Shown in pieces: positions 32,101 through 43,943 of a stretch of 64,000 nucleotides of DNA (position 1 is its first letter; the number at the start of each line of letters is the position of its first letter). The notes under the pieces were generated by a model. That model was not told the DNA's origin. It was given only the letters and a program-made list of their open reading frames with translations, and made no database searches. The stretch spans positions 98,039,766 through 98,103,765 of the forward strand of contig NC_134102.1 of the NCBI RefSeq assembly GCF_000715075.1. Reading direction: 5' to 3'. The position numbers and the translations under genes are program-made. Origin of the DNA: Nicotiana tabacum (lineage: Eukaryota > Streptophyta > Magnoliopsida > Solanales > Solanaceae).

Positions 32101-32806
32101 TACGGCAGCCAGCAAAAGCACCAGATTTTCCTAAATCCAATTTCATTCCGTTAAGCATCCGAAACGCACCTGAGGCCCCCAGGACCTCAACCAAACCTAC
32201 CAACCAATCCTATAACACCATACAAACTTAGTCGAGTCTTCAAACCACATCGAACAACACCAAAAATCATGAACTAAGCACGGATTCAAGCCTAAGAACT
32301 TAGAATTTTCTAAATTCTACAAACGACGCCGAACCACGTCAAATCTAGTCCGAATTACCTCAAATTTTACCCACAGGTTACAAATGACACTACAAACCTA
32401 CAGCCACTTTCGGAAATCCATTCTGAGCTCGATATAAAATATTTCCACTATCGGCCGAAATCGCCGAAAAATCTAACTTTCGCCAATTCAAGCCTTAATC
32501 TACTACATACCTCCAAAACCTATTCTGGATGCGCTCCTAAGCTCAAAATCACACAACAGAGCTAACGGAGTTGACAGAATTCTATTCCGGATTCGTCTTC
32601 ACACAGTTCCAACTATGGTCCATTTTCTAAGGCTTAAACTCACAACTAGGGACTAAGTGTCCCAAAACGCCCCGAATTCCATAACCAATCATTCCGAAAA
32701 TTCCAAAAAGTAGAAACAAATATGGGGAAAGCAGATATTAGGGGATCGGGGCTCTAATTCTCAAAACGACTGGTTGTCCCCTCCATTCCCAAAAGTAGAA
32801 ACATCA

Positions 32807-32818
32807 TCCCCCTCTTAA
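32807..32818 (-). promoter_or_regulatory. Polypurine tract of the decayed Del/Tekay element
   Basis: The minus strand reads TTAAGAGGGGGA directly upstream of the LTR start. Confidence 0.65.
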
Positions 32819-32939
32819 AACAATCGTTCTTCCTCGAACGAGTATAAAGACATACCTGAAACTGTGAAAAGATGAGGGTACTGGATGCGCATATCCTGCT
32901 CGGCCTCCCAAGTTGCCTCCTCGACCGGTTGTCCCTTCC

Positions 32940-33600
32940 ATTAAACCTTCTCGGAAGAAATGTTCTTTCACCTTAGCCTTGTGACCTGCCTGTCTAAAAT
33001 AGCCACTGGCTCCTCAACATAGGATAGATCCTTGTCCAATTGAATTGAGCTGAAATCCAACACATGAGACGGATCGCCGTAATACTTTCGGAGCATAGAA
33101 ACATGTAATACCGGATGAACTCCTGCTAGACTGGGAGTCAAGCCAAGCTTATAAGCAACCTCCCCAACTCGACACAATGCCTCAAATGGACCAATGAACC
33201 TTGGGCTCAACTTGCCCTACTTTCTAAACCTCATAACGCCCTTCATAGGCGAAACTCGGAGCAAGACACGCTCACCAACTATGAATGCAACATCACGAAC
33301 CTTCCGGTCTGCATAACTTTTCTGTCTGGACTGGGTCGTGCGAAGTCTATCCTGAATCACCTTAACCTTCTCCAAGGAATCCTGAACCAAGTCCGTACCC
33401 AAAAATCTGGCCTCACCGGGTTCGAACCAACCCACTGGGGACCGACACCGCCTATGTTCAGAGCCTCATACGGTGCCATCTGAATGTTGGACTGATAACT
33501 GTTGTTGAAAGCAAACTCCGCAAGTGGCAAGAACTGGTCCCAAGCACCCCCAAAATATATCACACACGCACAAAGCATATCCTCTAATATCTAAATAGTG
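32940..33600 (-). pseudogene. pol: Integrase C-terminal part with chromodomain start, decayed
   Basis: Overlapping frames 33578-33357, 33435-33217 and 33210-32968 carry LAEFAFNNSYQSNIQMAPYE, VKVIQDRLRTTQSRQKSYAD, RVLLRVSPMKGVMRF, SPRFIGPFEALCRVGEVAYK, HPVLHVSMLRKYYGDPSH and EEPVAILDRQVTRLR. These match the region after the integrase core in the intact frame at 21136-22671, and the last phrase is the beginning of the chromodomain. At least two frameshifts separate them. Confidence 0.8.
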
Positions 33601-33981
33601 CGCTCGGACTGCCCGTCCGTCTGAGGGTGAAATGTTGTGCTCAACTCAACCCTAGTACCCAACTCATGTTGTACAGCTCTCCAAAACACTGATGTAAACT
33701 GCGTACCCCAGTCAGAGATAATAGATACTGGTATGCCATGAAGCCTGACGATCTCACGGATGTAGAATTCGAGCTAGCTGCTCGGAAGAATAGGTAGTCA
33801 TCATAGGAATGAAATAAGCCGACTTGGTCAACCTATCCACAATCACCCAAACTGCATCAAACTTTCGCTGAGTCCATGGGAGACCAACAACGAAGTCCAT
33901 AGTGATCCGCTCCGATTTCCACTATGGAATCTCTATCTCCTGAAGAAACCCACCCGGTCGCTGATGCTCATACTTCACCTG
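33601..33981 (-). pseudogene. pol: Integrase catalytic core, decayed
   Basis: The minus strand still shows TMDFVVGLPWTQRKFDAVWV (with the first catalytic Asp), IVDRLTKSAYFIPM and a degraded GRAVRTI segment around the expected Glu. Stops and frameshifts occur every 20-40 codons. Confidence 0.7.
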
Positions 33982-34608
33982 CTAGAAATTTAGACATCTA
34001 GCCACATACTCTACTATGTCTTTCTTCATCCTCCTCCACCAATAATGTTGCCTCAGGTCCTGATACATCTTCGCGACACCCGGATGAATGGAGTACCGTG
34101 AGCTGTGAGCCTCTTGGAGAATCAACTCATACAAACCATCTATATTGGGCACACATATCATGCCATGCATCCTTAATGCACCATTATCTCCAATAGTAAC
34201 CTCTTTAGCATCACCGTGCTGGACCGTGTCCTTAAGGACAAGCAGATGGGGGTCATCACACTGACGCTCCCTGATACGATCATAAAGAGAAGACCGAGAG
34301 ACCGCACAAGCTAATACTCGACTCAGCTCAGAAATATCCAATCTCACAAACTGGCTGGCTAAGGACCGAACATCCAACGCCAATGGCCTCTCTGCTGCTG
34401 GTAGATATGCTAAACTCCCCAAACTCTCTGCCCGGTGACTCAAAGCATCGGCCACCACATTGGCCTTCCCAGGGTCGTACAAAATAGTGATATCATAATC
34501 CTTAAGTAGCTCCAACCACCCCCGCTGACGTAAGTTAAGATCTTTCTGCTTAAACAAATGCTGCAAACTCCGATGATCGGTGTAAATCTCACATGGAACA
34601 CTGTACAA
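33982..34608 (-). pseudogene. pol: RNase H end and integrase zinc finger
   Basis: A 208-codon frame: [20 protein letters not shown] and [13 protein letters not shown] (RNase H C-terminus), a variable linker, then [20 protein letters not shown] and EYVARCLNF (integrase HHCC). The last zinc ligand is lost: CLNF stands where the family has CxxC, and a stop follows. Confidence 0.8.
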
Positions 34609-35013
34609 ATAATGCCGTCATATCTTCAAGGCATGAACAATAGCTGCTAACTCAAGATCGTGGACAAGATAGTTTTTTTCGTGCACCTTCAGTTGTTTGG
34701 ACGCGTAGGCAATCATCCTACTGTCCTGCATCAACACCGCGTCGAGACCAATCCGCGATGCATCACAATATACAGTATAAGACCTCGAACCTAAAGATTA
34801 ATACCAATACTGGGGCTGTAGTCAAAGTTGTCTTGAGCTTCTGAAAGCTCTCCTCACATTCCTCTGTCCACCTGAACGGAGCACCCTTCTGGGTCAACCT
34901 GGTCATAGGTGCTGCAATAGATGAGAAACCCTCTACAAATCAGCGGTAATACCTCGCCAAACCAAGAAAACTCTGAATCTCTGTAGCTGAGGATGGTCTG
35001 GGCCAACTCTACA
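34609..35013 (-). pseudogene. pol: RT tail and RNase H N-terminus, decayed
   Basis: The minus-strand reading gives [33 protein letters not shown] and EESFQKLKTTLTTAPVL in broken frames, followed by a degraded RNase H start. No long frame. Confidence 0.7.
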
Positions 35014-35592
35014 CTACTTCAATCTTTTTCGGATCCACCTGGCACTTGATACTATATGACCCAAGAATGCCACTGAGTCTAGCCAAAACTTACACTTTGA
35101 AAATTTTGCATATAACTTCTTTTCTCTCAAAGTCTGAAGTGCAGTCCTCAGGTGCTGCTCATGATCTTCCCTACTCTGGGAGTATACCAGAATGTCGTCA
35201 ATAAACACGATGACGAATGAGTCAAGATAAGGACGGAACACACTGTGCATCAAGTGCATAAAAGCTGATGGGGCGTTGGTTAGCCCAAAAGACATAACAA
35301 GAAACTCATAGTGACCATATCTGGTCCTGAAAGCAGTCTTCGGGATATCTGGATCCCGAATCTTCAACTGATGATAACCTGAACGTAAGTCAATCTTGGA
35401 AAATACTCTGGCACAATGTAATTGATCAAATAAGTCATCAATACGAGGAAATAGATACCTGTTCTTCACTGTGACTTTGTTTAACTGGCGGTAATCAATA
35501 CATATCCGCATGGAACCATCCTTCTTCTTCACAAATAAGACAGGAGCACCCCTAGGTGACACACTAGGCCGAATAAAGCCCTTATCAAGCAA
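35014..35592 (-). pseudogene. pol: Reverse transcriptase domain, Del/Tekay
   Basis: A 192-codon frame with a nearly complete [51 protein letters not shown] (D68), [20 protein letters not shown], and [10 protein letters not shown] with the catalytic pair D132-D133. It ends by frameshift after AFLGHIVSS. The upstream piece (35832-35596; DYPDVFPSDLPGMPPDRDID, PPYRMAPPELKEQL) is the normal entry to RT, cut off by a stop. Confidence 0.9.
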
Positions 35593-35595
35593 CTC

Positions 35596-35832
35596 CTACA
35601 ACTGCTCCTTCAACTCAGGAGGAGCCATACGGTATGGAGGAATAGAGATGGGCTGAGTGCCCGGCAACAAATCAATGCCGAAATCAATATCTCTGTCGGG
35701 CGGCATGCCCGGAAGATCAGATGGGAACACATCTGGATAGTCCCTCACTACTGGAACTGACTCAACTGTAGGGGTATCAATACTGACATCTCTCACATAA
35801 GCTAGATACGTGTCACACCCCTTCTCAACCAT
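35596..35832 (-). pseudogene. pol: Protease-RT linker, Del/Tekay
   Basis: A 78-codon frame containing VVRDYPDVFPSDLPGMPPDR and LLPGTQPISIPPYRMAPPEL, the conserved stretch just before RT in this lineage. Stops lie on both sides. Confidence 0.8.
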
Positions 35833-35835
35833 TCA

Positions 35836-36230
35836 TTATGTTTTAAGAAAAGAAATAGCTCTGCTCGGAGTATACTCTAAGGTATCTCTCCACTCTAATC
35901 GGGGTAAACCTGGCATCGCTAGTGTCACGGTCTTAGCGTAACAATCAAGAATAGCATAATGGGGCGACAACCAGTCCATGCCCAAGATAACATCAAAGTC
36001 TACCATGCTGAGTAATAATAAATCGGCACGGGCCTCAAAACCACTAAGAGCAATTAAACACGACCGATACACGCGGTCCACAACAAGAGAATCTCCCACA
36101 GGATTAGACACATAAATAGGGGAACTCAAAGAATCCCGAGACACGCCCAAATATGGGGCAAAATAAGGGGACACATATGAATACGTAGAGCCTGGGTCAA
36201 ATAATATCGACGCATCTCTATGACAGATTG
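35836..36230 (-). pseudogene. pol: Aspartic protease, Del/Tekay
   Basis: A minus-strand frame with the active-site region LFDPGSTYSYV just above 36174, then VSPYFAPYLG, CLIALSGFEARADLLLLSMV, FDVILGMDWLSPHYAILDCY and PGLPRLEW. The DPGS form of the active site is common in this lineage. It is separated from RT by a stop near 35835. Confidence 0.8.
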
Positions 36231-37045
36231 GAACAATACCTGTAATGACAGAATCAGAAGCAACTGCCTCTGTAAGAGCATGAAGTGTGTAATATCTGAC
36301 CTGGCCTCCCCCTCTAGGGCAACCTCGACCTTCCCGACCTCCACCTCGAGTTGGCTGAGCAGGTGGTTGGTGCTGTAATCATAGCCTGAGGACCCGGTGG
36401 AGCACGTTGTGGATGAGAAGTCTGTGGAGGTTCACCCCTCCTAATCCTAGGGAAATCCCTCACCATGTGGCGAGTATCGCCACACTCAAAATAACCTCAC
36501 AACTGAAGTGGTTGTGGAAACTGTGCGGTACGGGTCCCCTAAGGCCCATGAATACCTAAAACACTATGCGAAGCCGGAAACGCAAATTGAACTGGCTGAC
36601 CCTCAAAACCTCAACCATGTCATACCCTGCCTCCAAAATAAGGACCAGTGGATCTCTCCAGTCTATGAGGTCTCCTCGCCTCCCTGTACTCTCTCTCCTG
36701 ACCTCGTTTATCCTCTCTTGCCTGGACCCACCCGTCCTCTACCCGGCAAGCAATCCCTACCACCTGCTGAAATGGGACCACAAGTTGTGTCGCCATGACA
36801 CCTGGAACTTGACCAACATGAACTCACTACTCTGGAGTGTGGGTGGCGGGACTCTGGGTCCCTCCCCCGGTCTGTGAAGTAGCTGGTACAACCGGAATCA
36901 ATCCCGCCTAAACCAATGTACCAAACATGATCAGGAACTGTGCTAAGGTCTCCTGAAGTGCTGGAGTAGTAATAGTAGGAATATCAAGTTCCTGTGCTCT
37001 GACTGGAGCTGCTAGTGGCTCCTCTGTAGCAGCTCGCTCGGATGA
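36231..37045 (-). pseudogene. gag: Gag remnant with degenerate zinc knuckle, Del/Tekay
   Basis: The minus strand near 36500-36450 reads YFECGDTRHMVRDFPRIRRG, a CCHC knuckle that has lost its first and last Cys. Higher up come GEET-like acidic sequence and ETLAQFLIMFGTLVQAGLIP (37129-36908), the Gag N-terminal part. The capsid core expected between them is missing, so an internal deletion is likely. Plus-strand frames 36508-36877 are shadows. Confidence 0.65.
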
Positions 37046-37156
37046 TCTTGAGGGAAAACCAAGAAGACAAATATGGCTCAAAAAGGTTAACAAAAGGGTG
37101 ACACCTATTTGGGGTAGTGAGAAAATCATGCATGGAAGTTCTGTAGTGGGTATGTA

Positions 37157-37465
37157 TCAAACATAATATCTTTTGACTGCATCTACGTTGATAGTCATGT
37201 ATGGTACCAGTCCTTCTTCATCTACCAAGTGCAAGGCCCCTTTCACTAACACTTTCTTGATGATGTAGGGTCCTTGCCAGTTCGGGGTGAACTTTCCTTT
37301 AGCTTCTACTTGGTGTGGAAGAATGCATTTCAAAACGAGTTGGCCTACCTCAAAGTGCCTTGGACGCACTTTCTTATTGTAAGCGCGTGCCATTATTTGC
37401 TGGTATAATTGGCCGAAACACACTGCTGCTAGCCGTTTTTCATCAATCAGCATCAGTTGTTCCAA
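37157..37465 (-). pseudogene. pol: Tat-B integrase C-terminal domain
   Basis: A 102-codon frame: EQLMLIDEKRLAAVCFGQLY, NKKVRPRHFEVGQLVLKCIL, GKFTPNWQGPYIIKKV and DAVKRYYV, then the TGA that ends pol. It is the best preserved copy of this domain in the window. The stretch 37466-37647 between it and the core is broken by stops. Confidence 0.8.
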
Positions 37466-37647
37466 ACGGGTCTTTACCTATTTTGTATCCTCAATCTCCG
37501 ATTCCACAATGATTCGGAGGGAGGGTATTTCGACTTCAGCCGGTATTACAACTTTCGTCCCATATACAAGCAGATAAGGAGTTGCACCAACAAATGTGCG
37601 AACAGTCGTACGGTATCCCAAAAGAGCAAAAGGTAACTTTCATGCCA

Positions 37648-38298
37648 TTACCTGGACCCTTGGATCATCTTCCTAAGGATCTTCTTGATATTCTTGTTGG
37701 CCGCTTCAACGGCTCCATTGGCTTTAGGTCTGTAAGGGGTAGAATGGCGATGCATAATTTTAAATTGCTCGCATACCTCCTTCATCAGATGACTATTTAA
37801 ATTGACTGCATTTTCAGTGATAATGGTCTTCGGGATACCAAAGCGACATATGATGTTGGAATGAATAAAGTCTACTACATCTTTCTTGGTGACTGCTTTG
37901 AAAGTAACTGCCTCCACCCACTTGGTGAAGTAATCAATGGCAACCAGAATGAATCTATGCCTATTTGAAGCCTTTGGCTCGATTGGCCCAATAACATCCA
38001 TTCCCCAAACAACGAAAGGCCAAGGAGAGGACATGGGATGCAACTCCGAAGTAGGCGAGTATATCATGTCACCATGAATTTGGCATAGGTGACACTTGCG
38101 AACAAAACTGAAGCAATCTCTCTCCATAGTGAGCCAATAATACCCTGCCCGTAAAATCTTCTTCGCCAAAACATATCCATTCATGTGAGGCCCGCATACC
38201 CCCGAATGCACTTCAACTATGATCCGCTCAGCTTTTTTGGTATTTATGCATCTCAACAAGTTCAAATCTGGGGGTCCTTTTGTACAAAATTTCCCCAT
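37648..38298 (-). pseudogene. pol: Tat-B integrase zinc finger and core
   Basis: A 216-codon frame: VEVHSGVCGPHMNGYVLAKK and RKCHLCQIHGD (zinc finger), GMDVIGPIEP (first catalytic Asp kept), FGIPKTIITENAVNLNSH (the second Asp is Glu, codon 37815-37813) and GAVEAANKNIKKILRKM (catalytic Glu kept). Losing the second Asp should abolish strand transfer. Copy A differs, with Asn and Lys at the two Asp sites. Confidence 0.85.
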
Positions 38299-38731
38299 TC
38301 AGGAAGAAACCGCTAACGAGCCATCTTATAGTTCTTTTTTTATCTCCTTTGGCATACTCTGGGTATTCCCTTATTTTCAGGAATCATTTTATGTCATGAT
38401 AGTCGGAATCTCCCATAACCAATAGTTCATACATATCCATATTGAGGGCTATTTTCAAACCCATGATACAAGCTTCGTATTTTGCCGTATTATTGGTACA
38501 GAAGAACCGAAGTCGGGCCATTGCAGGGTAATGCTATCCAATATGTGAGATGGGGATTGCCCCGATCCCAACTCTTTTGATATTGATAGCCCCATCAAAA
38601 TACATTTTCCATACATGGCTGTCGTTCAGAACTACTTCCTCTATTAAGTTGACCTCTTCGTTTGGGAAGTATGTGTTAAGTGGCTTCTAATCATCACCAA
38701 CTGGATTCTCTGCCAAATGATCTGCCAAAGC
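38299..38731 (-). pseudogene. pol: Tat-B archaeal-type RNase H, truncated and broken
   Basis: In several frames: KMYFDGAINIK, a TNNTAKYEACIMGL-like stretch, DSDYHDIK, then FLNGEILYK. As in copy A, about half of the domain after DSD is missing, and stops are added. Confidence 0.65.
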
Positions 38732-39064
38732 CTATGCTTTCATTGCGGTGTGAGTGATATAGACGATGTTAAACTCTGTGAGTAGGATTTGCCATTTTGC
38801 GAGCCTGCCAGTGGGCATTGGCTTTTGGAAGATGTACTTCAAAGGATCCATTCTGGCTTTTGGCTTCTGTTCCTTTTTGCCTGTCGCATCATGTGTCCCC
38901 AGAACGCATCCAAAGAAATTATCCATCACCGGTAGATATAAAAACAAAGGTCTACCAGGTTCAGGTGGGACCAGTACATGGGGTTTTGACAGATAATCTT
39001 TGATCTTATCAAAAGCTTTTTGGAAATAGACTATCCACTTGGTAGCATCATCCTTTTTCAGCAA
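38732..39064 (-). pseudogene. pol: Tat-B RT connection and deleted RNase H
   Basis: A 110-codon frame with FQKAFDKIKDYLSKPHVLVP, GCVLGTHDATGKKEQ and then RMDPLKYIFQKPMPTGRLAK. The RNase H middle is gone at exactly the same place as in copy A. Confidence 0.8.
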
Positions 39065-39723
39065 CTTAAAGATGGGCTCGCATGTGGTTGTAAGCTAAGC
39101 AATTAACCTACTGATGTAGTTCAACCTCCCGAGCAAACTCATGACCTCCATTTTGTTCTTCGAGGGTAGCAGATCTCGAATGGACTTTATCTTAGATTGA
39201 TCCAATTCGATGCCTCTCCAGCTGACAATAAAACCGAGGAGTTTCCCAAATCGAACCCCAAATGTACACTTGCTTGGATTGAGCTTAAGGTCATACCTTC
39301 GAAGTCATTCGAAGAACTTTTTCAAATCGCGCACGTGATCAACCTGTGTCTTTGATTTTATGATGGCATCATCGACATATACTTCAATCTCTTTGTGCAT
39401 CATGTCATGAAAAATGGTGGTCATGGCCCTCATGTAAGTTGCCCTCGCATTCTTTAAACCAAATGGTATGACCCTGTAAAAATAGGTACCCCATGGAGTG
39501 GTGAAGTGGTCATTTCTGCATCATCCTCATCCATTAGAATCTGGTGGTATCCGGCATAGCAATCCACAAAAGATTGTATCTCATGCTTAGTGCAGTTATC
39601 TACAAGTATGTGGATGTTTGGTAAAGGAAAATTATCCTTTGGACTTGCTTTGTTCAGGTCCCTGTAGTCAATATAGACGCTGGTTTTTCCGTCCTTCTTT
39701 GGCACATGCACAACATTTTCCAC
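39065..39723 (-). pseudogene. pol: Tat-B reverse transcriptase, frameshifted
   Basis: The frame 39723-39454 holds VVHVPKKDGKTSVYIDYRDL, SFVDCYAGYHQILMDEDDAE, and then shifts: a 1-bp loss near 39505 turns KTAFTTPWG into MTTSPLHG. The palm with its DD box follows in another frame toward 39350. The single-base frameshift of copy A (about 2825) is not present here. Confidence 0.8.
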
Positions 39724-40673
39724 CCAGGTGGTGTATCGTACGGCTCTGACTACATTGGCGCCCAGTTGCTACATTATTTCTTCTTTGATTTTATCACTCA
39801 TGTCCGTTTTAAATTTTCATTGCTTCTGTTGGACTGGTGGAAAATAAGGATATGTGGGAAGCTTATGAACCACTAAATTGACACTCAAACCCGACATATC
39901 ATCATAAGATCAAGCAAACACATCTCTGTACTGAAATAAAATTTGAATCAAGGCATTTCTAGTTTCTTGTTCAGCGTGAATTCTTATAGTTGTTTCTCTG
40001 ACTTCTTCATGACCTCCGATATTAATTAGCTCAGTTTCATTGAGGTTGGGCCTAGGCTTGTGTTCAAATTGTTCCAACTCTCTTTTAATTTCCTCAATAA
40101 CTTCATTTTTATCATATTCGACCTCTTGATGTATTATTTCGAAATTAGACAGCTTTTTAAGATCTTGGTGTGAATTCGGCATACATGTCATGTTATTAAA
40201 GTTGGCATTAACAAAACTGAAATGGAAAACAAAATGACAAGAATTAGGAAAAGGAAAAGATACTATACTTAATACGAAATTGAACTGCATTTCATTGAAT
40301 TTGAAAGGGTAGAAAGGTTAACATCAAAACAAAATAATCGTACTGAGATGTTTGGATTACAACCATGAAAGTAACCCAAAATACAAAAAAAAAACTGCAA
40401 AAAACAAACTACCAAGACTCTTCCTTGTGGGGAGAGGAGTTTCTTCCCAATTGTTGAGCATGGTGTCTAGGCAAATTAGTTGCACATCGGCACGACTAGT
40501 GCCTTCACCAGTCTGGATCATATTCACTTCAGAAAACATCTGGCTAAGGAATTTTGACATGCGCCGAGGAATTTTGACCCTCTTGAAGTCGTGGCTTGAC
40601 AAAAGTGTACAAAATGTGAGGGATGGTCTACTGCAAGACCCAACCACGCTTTTTGCAGTGCTTAGCTTTATCT
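39724..40673 (-). pseudogene. pol: Tat-B protease-RT linker
   Basis: The frame 40290-39910 (126 codons) has VEYDKNEVIEEIKRELEQFE, RPNLNETELINIGG and ETTIRIHAEQETRNALIQIL, a linker typical before RT in Tat. The remainder to 40673 is degraded. Confidence 0.6.
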
Positions 40674-41644
40674 TCATCTGCTTGTGTTGGCCTGAAACCT
40701 AAGCCAAAAAGTACCCTTGTTGCTAAAGGGAGAGATGGGTTCCGAAATTCCTTGCAATGATGCCCCCAAGCATTTTCCTGGCTCATAACCTTGTCTCAAC
40801 ATATGTGCAGCCACCATTAGAAATGTGACGGAAAAACGAGGATGCAAATTGGGCTTTCCTTCCTTAACGTGGTCCACAACAACTACTTCAAAAGCCTGAT
40901 AAACAATGGACTCACACCCTTCCTTGGCCTCAATACACGGAATTAACAGATCTTTATAAATGGATAATTCGTCTTCTCTATGAACAATAATCTCTTGCCT
41001 GCCATGTTCGAACTTGAGCATTTGATGCAAGGTGGATGGCACAGCTCGAGCCGTATGGTTCCATGGCCTTCCAAGAAGAAAGTTATAAGAAGTTTCCATG
41101 TCCAGTACTTGAAGACAATTTCAAAATCGACCGGCCCAATCGTCATGGTGAGGTTGATCTCCCCAATGGTATCTCTAGCTGAGCCATCAAAATCCCGGAT
41201 GTGAATATTGCTGGGTCGGATTCTATTTGTATTGATCTTCATGCTTTGCAAGGTAGAGAGAGGGCATACATCTACACTCGAGCCTCCATCAACCATGACT
41301 CGCTTTACATAATGTCCCTCATATTTGACAATCAGGTGCAAAGCCCTATTGTGCCCGGCTCCATCTTCAGGAAGTTCATCATCAGTAAAGGAGATTCTGT
41401 TCACCTCGAAAAATCTGTTAGTCACCTTCTCTAACTGATTCACGGCGGTCTTCTCTGAGACATATGCCTTATTCAGGATCTTGATTAGTACACAGGCATG
41501 CTCTTCTGAGTGTATGAGCATAGATAACAGAGAGATTTGAGCAGGAGTTTTTCTCAACTGGTCAATGATTGAGTAATCATGAACTTTCATATTTTTCAAA
41601 AACTCTTCCGCCTCTTCTTTAGTGACTAGTTTCTTTATTGGCAT
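40674..41644 (-). pseudogene. pol: Tat-B protease region
   Basis: The frame 41644-40943 (233 codons) includes MPIKKLVTKEEAEEFLKNMK, ISFTDDELPEDGAGHNRALH, the active-site VMVDGGSSVDVCPLSTL and IRPSNIHIRDFDGSARDTIG; a 1-bp change near 41110 moves reading to 41099-40674 ([31 protein letters not shown]). It retains the roughly 70 bp that copy A lost. Confidence 0.8.
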
Positions 41645-43943
41645 TTAGCCTTATCTGATTTGCTTGGTCTTCCTCAACTCTTCTGGAGAGTAAAACCTCC
41701 CTGATCGAGTCAAACATCTAGTTTTCCCCACTTCTTATATGATTTCCTTGGCTTTGTAGGTCACCACAATTTTGTTGTAGTTCCATAGAATGGTTTTCGT
41801 GTTTCTTACACGGGGTTGTATGGCAGGCTTGATTATGATTGAGTCTGTTATACCCTTCGTACCACCCTGATTCTGCCTTTTCAAGGACATACAACCTTGG
41901 GCTTGGAACATTGGAGCGAACTTCCAACCTTGAGACCTTGGGAACAAATGCCTTTTCTAAGCTCGGGGCGCCTTTCACAATCAACGACACATTTTGTCTT
42001 GGACTTACTTCCAGTTTGGTTCTCTCTTGAATCGTTCCTGCTATCATTTTTGCTTGACCAACCAGCATGTATTCTTGATCTCGGCCAATCATTCCCACAA
42101 AATGAATATCATTGTGTACTGGCAACGGGTTGTTGGTCACATTAGGAGGTTCCTCGCCATTCGTCACTACAATCAATTTTTCAGCAATGAGTCTTTCTAT
42201 GGTTCTTTTTCAGAGTCCAATAGTCATCAGTATTGTGCCTCGGGGCACCTGAATGATATTTACATCTAGCATTTACTTGAAATCCATGTGAATCGGGATG
42301 CATATGGTGTGGAGCCATGGGTCCAATCACGCCCATTTGCTTCAACTTCTGGAACAGACTAGAGTATGATTCAACCAATGGAGTGAATTTTTCCATCGAC
42401 CTCTGCTCTCGACCATAATCCTGCCTGGGACAAGCATTGTAGCTTGCCCGAAAATTTTGCTGCTGAGGTCGGGAGATCCTTGGAGTTGGTGCCGTACCTG
42501 TTGATTGGGTGGCCGATCATAGGATTGAGCATTAAACATTGTATACTGTGGTGGCCCTATAGAGTAGTGAGGAATTGACGGGGGATAATAAAGTTGAGGG
42601 CAGCTGGATTGCCCAGGCTGAACTTGCACATAAGGGTGCGATGCCCCTCTTTGAATTTCCCTGGATCCTGAAGTCATCATGGACCCTTCATCTCTCTTCT
42701 TTCTATTTGCCTAACTTCCCGACCCATTTTGGATTGCTTGGGTGGTGGCTTTGAGAGTAGCCTGACTTACAATTCTGCCATTTTTGAGGCCATTTTCAAC
42801 CATTTCCTCTATCTTGATTGCTTCTGCAAAAGGCCTACCCATTGCAGACATCATATTTTGGAAATAATCAGGCTCTTGAGCCTCTAGGAAAACAGTGTTC
42901 AACTCATGATTATCCATGGGTGGCTTAAATCTAGCCGCTTGCTCCCTCCACTTGATGGCATACTCCCTAAATATTTCCGTCGACTTTTTCTTTATATTGA
43001 ACAAGGAATTGCAATTTAGTGCAATATCAATGTTGTACTGAAATTGTTTGATGAAGGCATGGGATATATCATCCCAGATATGCCAGTGAGAGATATCTTG
43101 ATCAATGAACCATTCAGAGGCTACCCCCACAAGACTTTCCCCAAAATAAGCCATCAACAATTCCTCATTTCCACTTGCACCCCTCAGCTGGTTGCAATAC
43201 CTTTTCAAGTGGGCGATAGGGTCGTCGTGTCCATCATACTTCTCAAATTTTGGGGTCTTGAACCCGGGTGGGAAATGGATGTGAGGGAACATGCATAAAT
43301 CGCTGAACGAAACACTTTTGTGACTACCTAGTCCTTGTATGTTATATTCAAGACTTTTCATTTTCCTGGCTATCTCATTCGGCTCAACCGTCTTGGCAAG
43401 TTTTTCATTTTCCACTGGTGATTCGTACTGAGTAGTCTACTTGTATGGAGTCGAGACCCTGAAAGCCATATTGGGAGAGTAGTATTGGCCATCATAAGCC
43501 TGAGGTGGTGGCTCATTGTTTGGCCTCATCAAAGGAGGTGGAAGCGGGATTGTATATACCGGTGCACCAGACATGACGAGAGGGGTGTTCCTGACTGGTG
43601 CGACTGGAGGTCGCATATTAGAGGTACCAGGGGCAGCATGGAGGCTGTAGTTTGGCACATACCCTGGTGGTAGAATATGATCGCTCACTTCATGGAGCGA
43701 TGGTTGAGTAGCCCGGGGTATGGTGGAAGTTCTCTCAGAGGGACCCTGGGGTGGAGGCTGACTGGAAACCCATGCTTGATATACATCAGACAGTTGTTGT
43801 CTCAATTTTCTTATTTCCTCCGACTCTTGCTCAACTGACTGACCCTGGGGTTTGTCACTGACCAACTCGATTTCATCATTGTTATCCATTACTACCATTC
43901 CTTTTGATCTGGTAAAGTAATGATGTGTTGCTAGTTTCACCAC
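41645..43943 (-). pseudogene. gag: Tat-B gag and gag-protease linker
   Basis: Frames 43943-43437 and 43415-42711 give the Gag N-terminal part (THHYFTRSKG, SEEIRKLRQQLSDVYQAW) and capsid core (FKTPKFEKYDGHDDPIAHLK, GNEELLMAYFGESLVGVASE, FREYAIKWREQAARFKPP, GRPFAEAIKIEEMVENG), separated by a TAG where copy A reads CAG. Frames 42680-42342 and 42396-42181 continue to a knuckle-like CKYHSGAPRHNTDDYW, in which the last Cys is Tyr. The rest is broken linker. Confidence 0.85.

Larger units (their letters stand above)
30077..32806 (-). repeat. 3' LTR of the decayed Del/Tekay element
   Basis: The minus strand ends GGGTCGTGACA at 30077. The start is TGATGTTTC at 32806 or TGTTTCTAC at 32803, just after a GAGGGGGA polypurine run. 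It contains five tandem sub-repeats (30647-30890) and a GC-rich short-repeat cluster (31797-32100). A CCCCCCCCC run lies near 31242. Confidence 0.75.
30077..37050 (-). mobile_element. Del/Tekay chromovirus, decayed, 5' part missing
   Basis: On the minus strand, from high to low coordinates: gag remnant (37045-36231), protease, RT, RNase H, integrase, PPT and 3' LTR (32806-30077). RT and integrase motifs ([18 protein letters not shown]) place it in the same lineage as the element at 18365-26878, but it is much more decayed. The 5' LTR and gag start are absent: at about 37045 it fuses to the 3' end of Tat copy B. The same joint exists at about 545. Confidence 0.8.
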